Below, one piece after another: positions 53,375-64,000 of a stretch of 64,000 nt of DNA. Under the pieces are notes generated by a model. It ran no database searches. It was not told the origin of the DNA and saw only the letters and a list, made by a program, of their open reading frames with translations. Every line of letters starts with the position of its first letter. Position 1 is the first letter of the stretch. The position numbers and the translations under genes are program-made. The DNA lies in assembly GCF_016785095.1 (NCBI RefSeq), contig NZ_JAEKJB010000008.1, positions 806,001-870,000 on the forward strand, read 5' to 3'. Source of the DNA: Alloalcanivorax marinus. GTDB lineage: Bacteria; Pseudomonadota; Gammaproteobacteria; Pseudomonadales; Alcanivoracaceae.

Positions 53375-54733
53375 CTATTTCTTGGTGGGGCGCGGCCAGT
53401 TTTCAATGTTGCGCTGCTGGCCCCGCGCCACCGCCAGCCCGTTGTCGGGCACGTCCTTGGTGATCACGCTGCCGGCACCCACGGTGGCATTTTCGCCCAC
53501 CGTCACCGGCGCCACCAGGGAACTGTTGGAACCGACGAAGACACCGTCCTTGAGCACGGTCTGGAACTTGTTGACGCCGTCGTAGTTGCAAGTGATGGTG
53601 CCGGCGCCCACATTGACGCCTTTGCCGATGCGGCTGTCGCCGATGTAGGTCAGATGGTTGACCTTGGAACCTTCCCCGATGACGGCTTTCTTGGTTTCCA
53701 CGAAGTTGCCAATCTTGGCGCCACCGGCCAGCTCGGTGCCCGGGCGCAAGCGGGCAAACGGGCCCACCTGGCAGTGATCGCCCACAGTGGCGCCGTCAAT
53801 CACGGAATGGGGTTCCACCACCACGCCGGCGCCAAGCACCGCGTCGCGGATCACGCAGTGCGCGCCCACGCGCGTACCCGGTCCGATGGACACCCGCCCT
53901 TCCAGAATCACGTTCACATCCAGCGTCACGTCGCTGGAGACCTCCGCCTCGCCACGAATATCAAGGCGGGCCGGGTCGAGCACGGTGACGCCGGCGCGCA
54001 TCAGCGCCTCGGCACGCACACCCTGGTAGACCCGTTCCAGGCGCGCCAGTTGCACCCGATCGTTGACGCCGTCCACTTCCCAGGCGTGGTCCGGCTGGTC
54101 CACCACGATCTCCATGCCGGAATCCACCGCCATGGCGATCAGGTCGGTGAGATAGTACTCACCCTGGGCGTTGCTGTTGGAAAGCCGGGGCAGGCTGTCG
54201 TTGAGGAAGCGGCGGGTGCAGGCGAGGATGCCGGTGTTGATTTCGCGGATGCGCTTTTCATCGTCGCTGGCATCCTTTTGCTCGACGATGCGGGTCACCC
54301 GGTCGTCGCCGTCACGCACCACCCGGCCGTAGCCGGACGGATCGTCCAGTTCCAGGGTCATCAGCGCCAGGCTGTGGTCGTTGACGCGATCCACGAAGCG
54401 ACGCAGGGTCTCCGGCTGAATCAGCGGCACGTCACCATAAAGCACCAGCACCACATCCTCATTGAGGTGGGGCAGCGCCTGGGCCACGGCATGGCCGGTG
54501 CCGAGCTGCTCGGCCTGCTCCGCCCATTGCAGACGCTCGCCGGAAACCGCCTCGCGAACCCGGTCTCCACCGTGGCCATGGACAATCACCGTGTTGGCCG
54601 GCGATAGCGCGCCGGCGGCGTCGACCACATGCTGCACCATGGGCCGCCCGGCGATCGGATGCAGCACCTTGGGAAGCTCGGATTTCATGCGGGTTCCCTT
54701 GCCCGCGGCGAGAATCACAACCGCTAAACTCAT
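53375..54733 (-). CDS. glmU: bifunctional UDP-GlcNAc pyrophosphorylase / glucosamine-1-phosphate acetyltransferase
   Basis: The 452-residue enzyme has the uridylyltransferase half starting [20 protein letters not shown], with the Mg2+/UTP loop and the YGDVPLI segment, and the acetyltransferase half with left-handed beta-helix repeats. Among these, [19 protein letters not shown] and CNYDGVNKF contain the catalytic His. Length fits E. coli GlmU (456). It lies between atpC and glmS; a terminator of the atp operon precedes it on the same strand. Confidence 0.97.
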   Translation of the reverse strand: MSLAVVILAAGKGTRMKSELPKVLHPIAGRPMVQHVVDAAGALSPANTVIVHGHGGDRVREAVSGERLQWAEQAEQLGTGHAVAQALPHLNEDVVLVLYGDVPLIQPETLRRFVDRVNDHSLALMTLELDDPSGYGRVVRDGDDRVTRIVEQKDASDDEKRIREINTGILACTRRFLNDSLPRLSNSNAQGEYYLTDLIAMAVDSGMEIVVDQPDHAWEVDGVNDRVQLARLERVYQGVRAEALMRAGVTVLDPARLDIRGEAEVSSDVTLDVNVILEGRVSIGPGTRVGAHCVIRDAVLGAGVVVEPHSVIDGATVGDHCQVGPFARLRPGTELAGGAKIGNFVETKKAVIGEGSKVNHLTYIGDSRIGKGVNVGAGTITCNYDGVNKFQTVLKDGVFVGSNSSLVAPVTVGENATVGAGSVITKDVPDNGLAVARGQQRNIENWPRPTKK

Positions 54734-54774
54734 ACTCCGTTCCTTTGAGTTCCGTTGTCCGCTGTGGCGGCTAC

Positions 54775-54801
54775 AAAAAAGGGCGGCCCGTAGCCACCCT
54801 T
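54775..54801 (-). terminator. intrinsic terminator of the atp operon
   Basis: On the minus strand AAGGGTGGC and GCCGCCCTT (9 bp with one G-U pair) surround a 5-base loop and are followed by a run of T residues (A-tract at 54775-54780). It lies 29 bases after the atpC stop, before glmU. Confidence 0.85.
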
Positions 54802-54829
54802 CTTCGTAACCTTGCCGGCCGCTCGCGTA

Positions 54830-55255
54830 TTACCGCTTGGCCATTTTCTTGATCTGCTCGATGGTGCGCAACCGGGCGGTCGCCTCGGCCAGCGCGGCGG
54901 CGGCGCGGGTGTAGTCCATTTCCGCGTTCTTGCCTTCCAGGGCATCCTTGGCGTGCTGCTTGGCGCGCTCGGCGTCCGCTTCGTCCATGTCCTGGGCGCG
55001 CTCGGCGGTGTCCGCCAGCACGGTGACCAGTTTCGGCTGCACTTCCAGGAAGCCGCCGGAGACGTAGAACACCTGCTCTTCGCCGTTCTGCGTTTTCACA
55101 CGCACCGGGCCGGGCTTGAGGCGGGTCAGCAGCGGAGCGTGACCGGGCATCACGCCCAGGTCACCTTCCACGCCGGCGGCCACTACCATTTCCACCAGGC
55201 CTGAGAACAACTGTCTTTCGGCACTAACAATGTCGCAATGCACGGTCATCGCCAT
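54830..55255 (-). CDS. atpC: ATP synthase F1 subunit epsilon
   Basis: The 141-residue rotor subunit has the N-terminal beta sandwich ([38 protein letters not shown]) and the C-terminal helical hairpin that inhibits ATP hydrolysis. It is the last gene of the operon, followed by the terminator. Confidence 0.96.
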   Translation of the reverse strand: MAMTVHCDIVSAERQLFSGLVEMVVAAGVEGDLGVMPGHAPLLTRLKPGPVRVKTQNGEEQVFYVSGGFLEVQPKLVTVLADTAERAQDMDEADAERAKQHAKDALEGKNAEMDYTRAAAALAEATARLRTIEQIKKMAKR

Positions 55256-55276
55256 TTGGGTTCCTCCCCGTGCAGG

Positions 55277-56674
<1,398 letters not shown>

Positions 56675-56711
56675 TTAACTTGCGTTTCTCGCCGCTTGTT
56701 TTCGCACACCC

Positions 56712-57572
56712 TTATACAGCGGCGGCACCACCAACGATTTCGGAAATTTCCTGCGTAATGGCAGCCTGGCGCGCCTTGTTGTACACCAGTTGGAGATCGT
56801 TGATGATCTCGCCGGCGTTGTCGCTGGCGGCCTTCATCGCCACCATCCGCGCGGCCTGTTCGCAGGCATTGTTCTCAACCACGCCCTGATAGACCTGGGA
56901 TTCGATGAAGCGCACCAGCAACTCGTCGAGCAGCTCCTTGGGCGCCGGTTCGTAGATGTAATCCCAGTGACGCTTGAGCTCCTCGTCCGCGCCTGGCTCC
57001 AACGGCAGCAGGCGGATGGTTTTGGGCTTCTGCGTCATGGTGTTCACGAACTCGTTGTACACGATGTACAGCCGGTCGATCTCACCGTTCTCGTAGGCGT
57101 CCAGCATCACCTTGATGGACCCGATCAGGTCGCTCAGGTAAGGCGCGTCGCCGAGGCCGCTGACCGAGGCCTCGACCTTGCCGCCGACACTTCTGAAAAA
57201 GGCCAGCCCCTTGGAGCCCACCACGCAGTGCTGGACCTTGGCGCCCTTTTCTTCCCACTCACGGGCATCCTTCACCACGCTTTTCAGCAGGTTCACGTTC
57301 AGGCCGCCGGCCAGCCCCCGGTCGGAGGTGACGACGATGTAGCCGACGTTCTTGACGTCCCGTTCCTGCAGGTAGATGTGCCGGTATTCCAGATCAGCGT
57401 TGGCAAGATGGGCCACCACCTGGCGCATGCGGGTCGCGTAAGGCTTGCTGGCCTCCATGCGCTCCTGCGCCTTGCGCATCTTGCTGGCCGCCACCATTTC
57501 CATCGCACGGGTGATCTTCTTCGTGCTCTGGACGCTGGCGATCTTGCCCTTGATCTCTTTACCGCTAGCCAT
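56712..57572 (-). CDS. atpG: ATP synthase F1 subunit gamma
   Basis: The 286-residue central shaft has N- and C-terminal coiled-coil helices ([40 protein letters not shown]) around a globular domain with [14 protein letters not shown]. It lies between atpA and atpD as usual. Confidence 0.97.
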   Translation of the reverse strand: MASGKEIKGKIASVQSTKKITRAMEMVAASKMRKAQERMEASKPYATRMRQVVAHLANADLEYRHIYLQERDVKNVGYIVVTSDRGLAGGLNVNLLKSVVKDAREWEEKGAKVQHCVVGSKGLAFFRSVGGKVEASVSGLGDAPYLSDLIGSIKVMLDAYENGEIDRLYIVYNEFVNTMTQKPKTIRLLPLEPGADEELKRHWDYIYEPAPKELLDELLVRFIESQVYQGVVENNACEQAARMVAMKAASDNAGEIINDLQLVYNKARQAAITQEISEIVGGAAAV

Positions 57573-57595
57573 AGGACTGATCCTTTCTCAGCGAA

Positions 57596-59140
57596 TTACC
57601 AGGTTTGGGTGGCCTTAAACTGCTCGATGGCCTCCTTGATGCCGGCCTCGATCTCGTCGTTGTAGTCACCCTTTTCGTTGATTTTTTCCATCAACGCTTT
57701 CTGTTCGCTGTTCATGTAATCCAGCAGTGACGCCTCGAAGGAACCGATCTTCTCGATCTCGATGCCTTTCAGGTAGCCGTTGTTGGCGGCGTAGAGCACC
57801 ACGCCCATTTCCGCCACGGACATCGGGCTGTACTGCTTTTGCTTCATCAGTTCGGTGACGGCCTGGCCGTGCTCGAGCTGTTCGCGGGTGGCTTCGTCCA
57901 GGTCGGAAGCGAACTGGGCGAACGCCGCCAGCTCCCGGTACTGGGCCAGTGCCAGACGAATACCGCCACCAAGCTTCTTGATGATCTTGGTCTGGGCCGC
58001 GCCACCTACCCGGGATACCGAGACACCGGCGTTCATCGCCGGGCGGATGCCGGAGTTGAACAGGCTGGTTTCCAGGAAGATCTGACCGTCGGTAATGGAG
58101 ATCACGTTGGTCGGTACGAAGGCGGAAACGTCACCGGCCTGGGTCTCGATGATCGGCAGTGCGGTCAGGGAACCGGTTTTGCCTTTCACTTCGCCATTGG
58201 TGAAGTTCTCGACGAATTCCTCGTTTACCTTGGCGGCGCGCTCCAGCAGACGGGAGTGCAGGTAGAACACGTCACCGGGGTAAGCTTCGCGGCCCGGCGG
58301 GCGGCGCAGCAGCAGGGAGATCTGGCGGTAGGCCCAGGCCTGCTTGGTGAGGTCATCGTAAACGATCAGCGCGTCTTCACCGCGATCGCGGAAGTATTCG
58401 CCCATGGCGCAACCGGCGAACGGAGCCAGGAACTGCATGGAAGCGGGATCGGAGGCGGAAGCGGCGACGATGATGGTGTTGTCCATGGCGCCGTGCTCTT
58501 CGAGCTTGCGTACCACGCCGGCGATGGTGGACTGTTTCTGACCAATGGCCACGTAGATACACTTAATACCAGAGTCTTTCTGGTTAATGATGGTATCCAC
58601 GGCGACGGCGGTCTTACCGATCTGACGGTCACCAATGATCAGCTCACGCTGGCCGCGGCCGATCGGGGTCATGGCGTCGATGGACTTGAGACCGGTTTGT
58701 ACCGGCTCGTTCACCTCACGGCGCCAGATCACGCCCGGGGCCACTTTTTCCACCGCGTCGGTGACGGCGGCGTTGACCGGGCCCTTGCCATCCACCGGGT
58801 TGCCCAGGGCGTCGACCACGCGACCGAGCAGCTCGGGGCCAACCGGCACTTCCAGAATGCGGCCGGTGCACTTCACCTTCTGGCCTTCGGCCAGGCCCAG
58901 GTAATCACCCAGTACCACGGCGCCGACGGAGTCCTGCTCCAGGTTGAGGGCCATGCCGTAGATGCCGCCCTCAAACTCGATCATCTCGCCGAACATCACG
59001 TCGGCCAGACCATGAATGCGCACGATACCATCGGATACGGATACCACCGTACCTTCGTTCCGTGCCTCGGTGGAGGTATCAAGTTTCGCGATGCGCGACT
59101 TGATAATCTCGCTGATTTCGGACGGGTTGAGTTGCTGCAT
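57596..59140 (-). CDS. atpA: ATP synthase F1 subunit alpha
   Basis: The 514-residue non-catalytic subunit has the P-loop [13 protein letters not shown], the beta-strand start [15 protein letters not shown] and the conserved [20 protein letters not shown]. Length is normal. Confidence 0.98.
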   Translation of the reverse strand: MQQLNPSEISEIIKSRIAKLDTSTEARNEGTVVSVSDGIVRIHGLADVMFGEMIEFEGGIYGMALNLEQDSVGAVVLGDYLGLAEGQKVKCTGRILEVPVGPELLGRVVDALGNPVDGKGPVNAAVTDAVEKVAPGVIWRREVNEPVQTGLKSIDAMTPIGRGQRELIIGDRQIGKTAVAVDTIINQKDSGIKCIYVAIGQKQSTIAGVVRKLEEHGAMDNTIIVAASASDPASMQFLAPFAGCAMGEYFRDRGEDALIVYDDLTKQAWAYRQISLLLRRPPGREAYPGDVFYLHSRLLERAAKVNEEFVENFTNGEVKGKTGSLTALPIIETQAGDVSAFVPTNVISITDGQIFLETSLFNSGIRPAMNAGVSVSRVGGAAQTKIIKKLGGGIRLALAQYRELAAFAQFASDLDEATREQLEHGQAVTELMKQKQYSPMSVAEMGVVLYAANNGYLKGIEIEKIGSFEASLLDYMNSEQKALMEKINEKGDYNDEIEAGIKEAIEQFKATQTW

Positions 59141-59156
59141 CTCTAATCCCTCAAAC

Positions 59157-59693
59157 TCAAGAGTTCAGTTGCTCTGCCAGACGATCGAGTCGGCCTCGCA
59201 CACTGCCATCAATTACGGTGTCGCCGGCTCGCACAAGCACGCCACCAATGAGTGACTCATCCACGCCGGTGGACACCTGCACCTCCTGGCCCAGGCGCTG
59301 CTTGAGCGCCGCCACCAGCTTCTCGGTTTCGGCGTCATCCAGCTCGAACGCGGCGATCAGTTCCACATCGGTGATGCGCTGATCCGCGGCCAGCAGCTCG
59401 TGAAACAACACCCGGACGGTGGGCAACAGCGCCAGACGCTTGTTGGCCGCCAACTGAGTGATGAAGTTACGGGCGCCTTCGTTGAGCTCGTCGCCGCAGA
59501 CCTCGATGAACGCCTCGGCCTGCTGGGCACGGTCCAGCTCGGGCTGGTCCAGATAGGCGCGCATGTCGGCGTCCCGCGCCACTGCCGCCGCCAGGCCCAG
59601 CATCTGTTCCCACTCCGCCAGACCGTTCTGTTCCTTGGCGAACAGAAACGCGGCCTTGGCGTAGGGGCGTGCGATGGTGGTCAATTCAGCCAT
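59157..59693 (-). CDS. atpH: ATP synthase F1 subunit delta
   Basis: The 178-residue stator subunit has an N-terminal six-helix domain ([20 protein letters not shown]) and a C-terminal domain ending [19 protein letters not shown], the typical OSCP/delta end. Binds the top of F1 and subunit b. Confidence 0.96.
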   Translation of the reverse strand: MAELTTIARPYAKAAFLFAKEQNGLAEWEQMLGLAAAVARDADMRAYLDQPELDRAQQAEAFIEVCGDELNEGARNFITQLAANKRLALLPTVRVLFHELLAADQRITDVELIAAFELDDAETEKLVAALKQRLGQEVQVSTGVDESLIGGVLVRAGDTVIDGSVRGRLDRLAEQLNS

Positions 59694-59712
59694 GGGGTGC
59701 CATCCCTATCAC

Positions 59713-60183
59713 TCAGAGTTGAGCCGCCAGGTCGTCGAGCAGCTGCTTGTGACTGTCGCGATTTACTTCGCGGGCCAGCACTTGTTCGGCGCCACTCAAA
59801 GCCAGAGCGGACACCTCTTTACGCAGCTCCTCACGGGCGCGGTTGATTTCCTGATCGATCTCGGACTGGGCCTTGGCGATCAGACGCTCGCCCTCGACGC
59901 GGGCCTGATCCTTGGCTTCCTCGACGATCTGGTTGGCGCGCTTGTTGGCCTGCTCGATGATCTCGGCGGCCTTGTCCTTCGCGTCCTTGAGATTGGCTGA
60001 CGCCTTTTCCTGTGCCAGCTCCAGATCGCGCTCCGCGCGATCAGCGGCGCTCAAACCTTCGGCGATCTTCTGCTTGCGCTCATCCAGGGCCCGGGAAATG
60101 GGCGGCCAGACGAACTTCATGCAGAAGGCGACAAACAGAGCGAACCAGATGGCCTGGCCAATTAGTGTCGCATTAATGTTCAT
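59713..60183 (-). CDS. atpF: ATP synthase F0 subunit b
   Basis: The 156-residue stator subunit has one N-terminal membrane helix ([19 protein letters not shown]) and a long charged coiled coil rich in Ala, Glu and Lys/Arg, with [18 protein letters not shown]. Forms the dimeric stalk linking F0 and delta. Confidence 0.96.
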   Translation of the reverse strand: MNINATLIGQAIWFALFVAFCMKFVWPPISRALDERKQKIAEGLSAADRAERDLELAQEKASANLKDAKDKAAEIIEQANKRANQIVEEAKDQARVEGERLIAKAQSEIDQEINRAREELRKEVSALALSGAEQVLAREVNRDSHKQLLDDLAAQL

Positions 60184-60240
60184 GCCAACACCTCAGCATT
60201 ACGTAGATTTCCCTGAACCGGGGCTCGGTTGAATCGCGTC

Positions 60241-61440
<1,200 letters not shown>

Positions 61441-61896
61441 CTAGTCGTCTTGACCATCCGGCCCCGTTCCCAGGCGCCGGTCCAGGCGCGCGACCTGGAC
61501 CCAACCGGCGATCTGCGCCAGCAGAAAGCCAAGAAACAGAACCACTACATGTGTCAGTTCGCGCGCCTCCGGCACCTTGGCGAAGGTGAGGCCGAACAGC
61601 GCCAGCATGATCACCACCTTGCCGGCCTCGGCCCGCAGGGCGGCGCCCGCCATCCGCTCAGGCGCGCGATTACCCGGGTGCAGCCACACTTGGAAGCCAC
61701 CCCAGGCGTATGCGATCAGGCTGATAATGCCGCCCCAGACGGCCGCGAGGCCCGGACTGAAGCCGGCAAAGACGGTAACCAGACCGGCGAACAAAATCGC
61801 GCTGCTGATTTGGGCGCGCATCAACCCCCAGAACAAGGTTCTGCGGGCTCGCTCATCAAAATTGGCCACCGTGCTCCCGTGTTTCGCTGCTGACAT
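61441..61896 (-). CDS. atpI: ATP synthase accessory protein I
   Basis: The roughly 151-residue protein has four predicted helices and the typical AtpI pattern FAGFSPGLAAVWGGIISLIAY, followed by GGFQVWLHPGN. AtpI assists c-ring assembly in some bacteria. The start at 61896 (ATG) or 61899 (GTG) cannot be decided; neither has a clear ribosome site. It opens the atp operon, with a good promoter at 61951-61979. Confidence 0.85.
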   Translation of the reverse strand: MSAAKHGSTVANFDERARRTLFWGLMRAQISSAILFAGLVTVFAGFSPGLAAVWGGIISLIAYAWGGFQVWLHPGNRAPERMAGAALRAEAGKVVIMLALFGLTFAKVPEARELTHVVVLFLGFLLAQIAGWVQVARLDRRLGTGPDGQDD

Positions 61897-61950
61897 CACC
61901 GGGGTGTGTCAGGAGAAGGTCGCGGGTACCCCCTGATCTTTGGCGCGGGA

Positions 61951-61979
61951 AGTATATGGGGAAGGTATACCGGTATCAA
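61951..61979 (-). promoter_or_regulatory. candidate sigma70 promoter of the atp operon
   Basis: On the minus strand TTGATA (61979-61974), exactly 17 bases, then TATACT (61956-61951). It lies about 55 bases before the atpI start. Four of six -35 and five of six -10 bases match the consensus. Confidence 0.7.
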
Positions 61980-62167
61980 CCGGCGCAGGCCGATTGTTTG
62001 ACCCGAATGGACCGGAATCAGCGCAAAATTTGAACAGACGCTCTTTTCTATACAAAAGAACGTTTTTTGTGGTCGGAACGATGGCGTATTGATACGCCTC
62101 CCCGGCCACTGCGTCAAGCGGGTTGATTAATGCACGGGGAAAAAGGTCCATCCCGTGGGCCGGGACG

Positions 62168-63091
62168 CTATTTGATATGGGCGAGGATGCCGTCCAGCTC
62201 ATCCAGGTTGTTGTAGCTGATCACCAGCTTACCCTTGCCGCCATTACCCTGCTGGATCTGCACCGGAGCACCGAGGCGGTCGGACAGATCGTTGATCAGG
62301 TGGCGCACATTGGGGTCTTCCCGGGAGGGCGCCGGCCGGGCCGGCTTCTCCTTCTCGAGCTCGCGCACCAGGGCCTCGGTCTGGCGCACCGACAACCCCT
62401 TGGCGACCACCGTGCGAGCCGCCTCCACCTGCTTGGCGCCGGACAGCGCCAGCAGCGCCCGGGCGTGGCCCATTTCCAGATCGCCGTGTTCGAGCAGCTT
62501 CTTGGTGTCCGCCTCAAGGCTCATCAGGCGCAACAGATTGGTGACCATGGCCCGGGACTTGCCCACCGCGTCGGCCACCTGCTGGTGAGTGAGACCAAAC
62601 TCCTCCTTCAGACGCGACAGCGCCAGGGCCTCCTCCATGGGATTGAGGTTCTCGCGCTGGATGTTCTCGATCAGCGCCATGGCGATGGCGGCCTCGTCCG
62701 GCACCTCGCGGATGACGGCGGGAATCACGTCCAGTTCCGCCATCTGGGCGGCGCGCCAGCGCCGCTCCCCGGCAATGATCTCGTAGCGGTCCTCACCCAT
62801 CGGGCGCACCACGATGGGCTGCATCACGCCCTGGGCACGGATCGACTCCGCCAGCTCTTCCAAGGCGTCGGCGGACATGTCCTTGCGCGGCTGGTAACGG
62901 CCACGCTGCATGAACTCCACCGGCAGGTGGCGCAGCTCGCCGTCGCGCGGCGGTCGCCGGCCGGCCTGGGCGGCGGACGGCTGGTCGCCGTCTTCCAGGG
63001 TCACTTCGTCGGGGTGCTCCTGGTAGGCCGCGTTGCTGCTCAACAGGGCATCGAGCCCCTTGCTCAGGCCGCGTTTACGCTTTGCCGCCAT
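62168..63091 (-). CDS. parB: chromosome-partitioning protein ParB (Spo0J)
   Basis: The 307-residue centromere-binding protein has an N-terminal ParA-stimulating tail (KRGLSKGLDALLSS), the CTP-binding/nuclease-like domain (MQRGRYQPRKDM, GERRWRAAQ) and a HTH region around TLEEA-like helices (NLNPMEEALALSRLKEEFGL). The C-terminal dimerisation domain ends KLVISYNNLDELDGILAHIK. It binds parS sites near the origin and helps ParA segregate the chromosome. Confidence 0.97.
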   Translation of the reverse strand: MAAKRKRGLSKGLDALLSSNAAYQEHPDEVTLEDGDQPSAAQAGRRPPRDGELRHLPVEFMQRGRYQPRKDMSADALEELAESIRAQGVMQPIVVRPMGEDRYEIIAGERRWRAAQMAELDVIPAVIREVPDEAAIAMALIENIQRENLNPMEEALALSRLKEEFGLTHQQVADAVGKSRAMVTNLLRLMSLEADTKKLLEHGDLEMGHARALLALSGAKQVEAARTVVAKGLSVRQTEALVRELEKEKPARPAPSREDPNVRHLINDLSDRLGAPVQIQQGNGGKGKLVISYNNLDELDGILAHIK

Positions 63092-63120
63092 AGTCGGATC
63101 TCACTCAAGTCGGTTCTTGC

Positions 63121-63912
63121 TTATGCCTGCTGGGGTTTCCGCATCGCCTGTTCACGACGCAGAATCTCGCCGGCCAGCGCCAGATAGCTGACCGCGCCGC
63201 GGGATTTGGGATCATAAGTGATCACCGGCGCGCCATGGCTGGGCGCCTCCGCCAGCCGCACGTTGCGCGGGATGATGGTGCGGTAGACCTTGTCGCCGAA
63301 ATGGCTGATCAACTGATTGGAAACGTCATTGGACAGGCTGTTGCGCGGGTCGTACATGGTGCGCAGCAGGCCGCCGATGTGCAGCTTCGGGTTCAGCACC
63401 GAACGGATTTTCTCGATGGTGTTCATCAGCGAGGTGAGCCCCTCCAGCGCGTAGTACTCGCACTGGATCGGCACGATCACCGAGTCCGCGGCGGTGAGCG
63501 CGTTGACGGTGAGCATGTTCAGCGAAGGCGGGCAGTCGATGATGATGTAATCGTAATCGTCGCGGATTCTGGCCAGGGCGTTGCGCAGGCGGAACTCGCG
63601 CATTTTCATGTCCAATAGCTGGACTTCGGCGGCGGTCAGATCGCCGTTGGCGGCGATCAGGTCGAAACCGGAGTCCTCCGGCGTGCCCACCAGCGCCTGC
63701 TCCACGTCCACGTCGCCCATCAGCACCTCATGGACGGTGTATTCCGGCTCGTACTTGTCCACGCCGGCGCCACTGGTGGCGTTGCCCTGGGGGTCGATGT
63801 CCACCAGCAGCACCTTTTTGCGCGTGGCCGCCAGGGAGGCGGCCAGGTTGACGCTGCTGGTGGTCTTGCCCACTCCGCCTTTCTGGTTGGCAATGGCAAA
63901 AACGGTGGTCAC
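63121..63912 (-). CDS. parA: chromosome-partitioning ATPase ParA (Soj)
   Basis: The 263-residue Walker-type ATPase has the deviant P-loop [14 protein letters not shown], Walker A' [12 protein letters not shown], and [16 protein letters not shown]. It moves ParB-parS complexes by DNA-gradient dynamics. The start is GTG 63912, which overlaps the stop of rsmG. Located 29 bases before parB. Confidence 0.97.
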   Translation of the reverse strand: MTTVFAIANQKGGVGKTTSSVNLAASLAATRKKVLLVDIDPQGNATSGAGVDKYEPEYTVHEVLMGDVDVEQALVGTPEDSGFDLIAANGDLTAAEVQLLDMKMREFRLRNALARIRDDYDYIIIDCPPSLNMLTVNALTAADSVIVPIQCEYYALEGLTSLMNTIEKIRSVLNPKLHIGGLLRTMYDPRNSLSNDVSNQLISHFGDKVYRTIIPRNVRLAEAPSHGAPVITYDPKSRGAVSYLALAGEILRREQAMRKPQQA

Positions 63913-64000
63913 TGCGGTCTCCTTATGATCACCAGCACGCGGGTTTCCGCCAGCCCCGGCACGGCCAGGGGTTCCACGCGCGCGGTCCAGCCGACCGGCA
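63909..64000 (-). CDS. rsmG: 16S rRNA methyltransferase RsmG (GidB), C-terminal end
   Basis: The last 30 residues of a frame that runs off the window: [19 protein letters not shown] followed by RPQ and stop. The motif VE.L.VPGL.....LV..R is the characteristic RsmG C terminus. The enzyme makes m7G527 in 16S rRNA; the core domain is outside. Its stop overlaps the parA start, as in many gammaproteobacteria near oriC. Confidence 0.85.
   Translation of the reverse strand, partial: PVGWTARVEPLAVPGLAETRVLVIIRRPQ

Overview
This 64 kb, GC-rich window is an ordinary bacterial chromosome segment from a gammaproteobacterium. The best fit is an Alcanivorax/Alloalcanivorax-type marine hydrocarbon degrader. 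That placement is inferred from Pseudomonas-like synteny (rubredoxin - rubredoxin reductase - ubiC - ubiA - phoB - phoR - pst/phoU), several TRAP transporters, acyl-CoA enzymes and a rubredoxin/reductase pair of the alkane-hydroxylase type; no species-defining marker was available. The right end carries the classical origin-proximal block rsmG-parA-parB-atpIBEFHAGDC-glmU-glmS, so the window probably lies close to oriC.

Layout: 1-485 is the end of a polysaccharide-deacetylase-type gene. 699-5813 holds a TRAP uptake operon (SBP, small and large permease), its likely GntR/FCD regulator and a MATE exporter. 5835-8342 holds a REP pair, a lipoprotein, an SCP2-like protein, rubredoxin reductase and rubredoxin. 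8571-12136 is ubiC-ubiA and phoB-phoR. 12172-14430 is slyX, a TetR regulator, a yybP-ykoY-type manganese riboswitch ahead of a TMEM165/GDT1 exporter, and yaeQ. 14445-16368 is an arsenic cluster (arsR-arsC-acr3). 16448-22092 is phoU-pstB-pstA-pstC-pstS with a Pho box. 22183-25794 is a second TRAP system split around a thioesterase. 25858-31041 is uvrD and a PAS-GGDEF-EAL protein. 31057-38431 holds a hypothetical protein, a PF10118-type protein, a MscS-family channel, a hydrolase-SDR fusion and a MerR regulator. 38593-49817 holds a lipoprotein acylase, a quinone oxidoreductase-like MDR, a two-component system, mlaA, a thioesterase, an orphan ABC substrate-binding protein and an acyl-CoA ligase. 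49833-53346 holds a phospholipase-D family enzyme preceded by a 54-aa MscL-derived microprotein, then glmS. 53375-64000 is glmU, the ATP synthase operon, parB-parA and the end of rsmG.

Functional links: PhoB/PhoR and Pst-PhoU form one phosphate-starvation regulon. Both phoB and pstS have an 18-bp Pho box placed exactly 10 nt before a -10-like hexamer. The ars genes share one ArsR-type palindrome, and the first TRAP operon has a palindrome that suits its adjacent FCD regulator.

The most unusual item is the 54-codon gene at 51251-51415. It encodes the N-terminal amphipathic helix of MscL joined in frame to the MscL C-terminal cytoplasmic helix, with both transmembrane helices missing. It has a strong RBS and is ATGA-coupled to a cardiolipin-synthase-like gene. 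Four REP-like inverted repeats of one family sit at gene ends across the window. No CRISPR array, insertion sequence, rRNA or tRNA was seen.
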